Assembly (NCBI GenBank): GCA_000934385.1 | Contig: KN880753.1 | Span: forward strand, 1-24,146 | Direction: 5' to 3' | Source: Cylindrobasidium torrendii FP15055 ss-10 | Lineage: Eukaryota; Basidiomycota; Agaricomycetes; Agaricales; Physalacriaceae | DNA: 24,146 nucleotides | Part shown: positions 21,736 through 24,146 of the stretch, one piece after another | Numbering within the stretch: the stretch's first letter is position 1 | How the letters are laid out: every line of letters starts with the position of its first letter | Position numbers and translations under genes: made by a program | Notes under the pieces: model-generated | What the model was told of the DNA's origin: nothing | Seen by the model: only the letters and a program-made list of their open reading frames with translations | Databases searched by the model: none

Positions 21736-23578
21736 ATGGAGAACATCACGTCCAAACAGCTGCGCGAGCGCGACAAACATATTGAGGAGACCCACCGAAA
21801 GGCTCTAGCGGAAAAGGATCTGCGCTACAACAAGCTAAAGGCCTACGTCGACCAGTTAAAGAAAGACGAGTTCACCAAGCTGGCGCGCGCCGAGAGGTTC
21901 GCACAAACACTTGGGTTCCAGGACCTGGACGAAGGATTTATGATGGTGGACTTGGCGGTGGGAGACGCTACATACCGAGGCGCCTTGGAGACTGTGGACA
22001 AGCTCAAGGACAAACTGGCGGATCTCAAGCATGAGAATATGGATCTCGTTTCTCGATTGCAGGATGCACTGGAACGGCCAGACAACTCAGAGCATGAAAG
22101 GTGCGTGGTCTTTCATCCTACGCGCTCCTGCTGACGAACATGTACAGGCTACAGGAGGAGCTGACCGCGCTAAAGGCACGGTATGGGGAGTTAGCTGCCC
22201 AGCATGAGCGCGCCGCGTTGGAATACAAGAAGGGATTCGAGAAATGGGCTGCATTCAAGAGATGGTTCTTTGACAAGGAGCAGAAACGTCATGCAACCCA
22301 GGCGTACAAACGCGAAGCCATCATAGAACTCATGCGGGGCGAAGGTACGCACAACAGCATCGTACCCGCGTCCATTTTTCACATCTTACTCTCAGATATC
22401 CCCGATGTTGGTGACTCCTCTTCCACTGCGGTACCGAGTCCCGCGAAACCAGGTCAGTATACGCCTCAAGACTTATTTATAAGGCTCGCACTGAATGTAC
22501 ACAATAGTCGACAAGGAGAACGCCACTCCTCGCTCTGTGTCTGGCACCCCAAGTCGCCCTCGCAATGCAAAGATACGACCCATACCGTTGTCACCGTGTG
22601 TCCTTCCCTATCTCCTGCTTGCGTACGCTGACGTTAACCAGAATGAAGAACACACCGAAGGTCAAGCTCGAAGAGCCAGAGTCAGAGTCGGAAATCGAGG
22701 GTGGGCCATCCATTGGTATAAACCCAGCTTTTACTCAATATCCTCCAGAAATCGCAACTGTATTGCCAGTCAAGTTATTCGACGAAGAGTCACATAATTC
22801 GCCCAGTAAGTTTCTTTTGGATGGCACCTATGTTCATGCTGAACGGTGTCCAGTCCCTTCCCGTCCGAAAGCAATCCTTGGCGGCTCGGCACCGTCGCGC
22901 AAGATCAGGCGTGTAAGTGACGCGGAGGGTTTCACAAGTGGCCAGCCGTCCCTACCTGCTCGCGGTTCACAAACAAGTCCTCGAAAGCCCCGTATCCAAG
23001 ATGAAGATGATCCTTTCTCGACTACACCTACGCCTGGACCGTCGACGCTCAAGACGAGCCGCTCTACCATCGACTACTCGAAGTTCAAGGGCCGAGGGCG
23101 ATATTCTACAGGCAAAGAGAAGGATGCGGCACAGGATGCGCACAACACTACTATCAACTCGGCCTTCGTCATTGATCGCGAAGCCAACAATGGTCTGGAA
23201 TTTGAGTATTCCAGCGTAGAGAGAAACAAGGAGAAGCGGAAACGCCTGCATGGCGCAGACTGTGAATGCTGCGCGGACTACTACGAGGCTGTGGGACCAT
23301 TGCCACCACGGCAGAAGGCACCGCTTTGGAAATCTCCAGACCCAACTGTGAAGAGACATGGAGACACAGCAGGGATGCTGACACCGCGGCGTGAGAGAAA
23401 GAAAGGCATTTCGAGGCATAGAGAAGAATGGAAGCGAGGGCGTACACCGCCAGCATACTGGGATATTGGTTTTCCGGATACGCAGGAGGTGGCGAGGATC
23501 AACGCTCAGGCGAGGGAGCTACGAGAGGCAAAGTGGGATGAGGTCAAGAAGGATGAGCGGTACATGAAGAGGAGATGA
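21736..23578 (+). CDS. SAE2: CtIP/Sae2/Ctp1-family DNA-end-resection factor, six exons, about 529 aa
   Basis: This family activates the Mre11-Rad50 nuclease to start resection of double-strand breaks in mitosis and meiosis. Exons are 21736-22100, 22148-22344, 22396-22452, 22508-22589, 22642-22805 and 22854-23578. The N-terminal half is coiled coil (KHIEETHRKALAEKDLRYN, DKLKDKLADLKHENMDLV, LKARYGELAAQHERAALEY), suited to oligomerisation. The middle is Ser/Pro-rich and disordered. The C-terminal domain is diagnostic: HGADCECCADYYEAVGP (C425-x-x-C428), then SRHREEWKRGRTPPAYWDIGFPDTQE, the conserved RHR (476-478) and TPP-x-[FY]-W...GFP signature. Thr486 in TPP sits where CtIP T847 and Sae2 S267 are phosphorylated by CDK. 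Exon 4's donor is weak (CCGTT|GTCACC). A competing choice, TGT|GTCCTT joined to AAC at 22648, would change about three residues. All other junctions are clear. Confidence 0.92.
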
Positions 23579-23918
23579 GATGAGGGATTTAGGCCTTGCA
23601 TGGACTTCTGTTTGCTGTATTAGAGGACACACTACTCACTGTATACTATTTTCTGTCATATCGTCTATGCTGGCTGTCGCATACTCATACTCTTACATAT
23701 TGACCTTTAATCCCCGCATTCCCCGGTTCCCCTACAGTCTCCTACAGCCAGTGATTAAGTATATGGCATCAGATGGGATTTAGCGGTCGTATCAACTGTA
23801 TTATAGGTAAGATAGGCGTCAAGCGCTTCATACCACATCAGGTGACTGTAGCGTGACGAAAAACACAAAAATCGCAGATATCGTTCAAAAATCCGTAGAC
23901 TTCAGATATCGAAATTCG

Positions 23919-23967
23919 GAGCCCGAGGGAAGATCAAAATGCACCTCTTGGATTTTCCCTCGGGCTC
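23919..23967. repeat. Central hairpin of the foldback element
   Basis: GAGCCCGAGGGA (23919-23930) pairs with TCCCTCGGGCTC (23956-23967). The pairing continues inward through about five more bases (AxATC) and leaves an A/T-rich loop of about 15-25 nt. It is the GC-rich core of the nested palindrome and would form a stable cruciform or RNA hairpin if transcribed. Confidence 0.8.
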
Positions 23968-24036
23968 GCATTTCCAAATTTCGAGACATGCAGATTTTTG
24001 AACGATTTCTCTACTAATCGGAAAATGCTCAGCGGC

Positions 24037-24053
24037 GCCTAATTGGCGCCTCT
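24037..24053. repeat. GGCGCC-spacer-GGCGCC palindrome pair inside the MITE
   Basis: Two GGCGCC hexamers, each its own palindrome, are separated by TAATT in the right arm of the element only. The left arm lacks this insert, which makes the arms unequal (about 82 nt against 41 nt between the subterminal and outer repeats). Confidence 0.6.
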
Positions 24054-24146
24054 TTGGTAGGCTTGTAACACATGTCACACTACACGTGATGTGGTATGAA
24101 GCGCTTGACGCCTATCTTAGCTTCGACTGATTCCTGGCTCCCCTCA

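Larger units (their letters stand above)
23810..24117. mobile_element. Foldback MITE-like element with 31-bp perfect TIRs and TA duplication
   Basis: The ends 23810-23840 and 24087-24117 are perfect inverted repeats of each other (31 bp, outer bases AGATAGGCGTC). They extend imperfectly to about 23857 and 24074. TA flanks both sides (23808-23809 and 24118-24119), consistent with a target duplication as made by Tc1/mariner-type transposases. The 308-bp interior has no coding frame, so it would be a non-autonomous element. The subterminal arms (CGTTCAAAAATC at 23882-23893 and its complement at 23993-24004) and a central hairpin repeat the inverted symmetry inward. Perfect TIRs suggest a fairly recent insertion. 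It lies 231 nt downstream of the CtIP-family stop codon. Confidence 0.82.

Noticed and set aside
1..24146. CRISPR array, riboswitch or bacterial operon structure
   Set aside because: No spaced direct repeats or Shine-Dalgarno-led gene trains were seen. The spliceosomal introns show a eukaryotic nuclear sequence.

Overview
The window looks like nuclear DNA of a filamentous basidiomycete, most likely an Agaricomycete. Protein-coding genes are split by many very short introns (almost all 46-60 nt, many exactly 49 nt). The gene content also fits: a TPR-CHAT protease-like gene, a giant sacsin-like/BTB gene, F-box genes, and conserved eukaryotic housekeeping genes. All splice models below were built by hand from GT/AG (one GC/AG) borders, reading phase and recognisable family sequence. 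No alignment or RNA data were available.

Layout, left to right. 1-1259: AT-rich, no supportable gene. 1260-2612 (-): F-box/LRR-like protein. 2613-3296: short spacer with a TATA-like box, a 13-bp direct repeat and a doubtful 66-codon spliced reading frame. 3297-4406 (-): complete six-exon SLD5 (GINS subunit of the replicative helicase). 4615-7747 (-): TPR-CHAT protein with an intact His/Cys dyad. 7748-8047: 300-bp divergent promoter interval. 8048-9922 (+): delta-COP (RET2/ARCN1), whose first coding exon is only the ATG and whose first intron appears to be GC-AG. 10342-10414 (+): tRNA-Cys(GCA) with a T-run terminator. 10755-19483 (-): one 12-exon gene of about 2729 codons with two sacsin-type HSP90-like ATPase modules and a C-terminal BTB domain. 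20423-21524 (+): F-box protein with a CxxC...CxxC knuckle. 21736-23578 (+): CtIP/Sae2/Ctp1 DNA-end-resection factor. 23810-24117: a 308-bp foldback MITE-like element with 31-bp perfect terminal inverted repeats and a TA target duplication.

The genes do not form an operon or a metabolic cluster. Housekeeping genes (SLD5, delta-COP, tRNA-Cys, CtIP) alternate with genes from families that are commonly expanded and variable in mushrooms (two F-box genes, TPR-CHAT, sacsin-BTB). The most notable items are the sacsin-BTB giant, the TPR-CHAT protein with its intact dyad, the start-codon-only exon followed by a GC-AG intron, and the nested-palindrome MITE.
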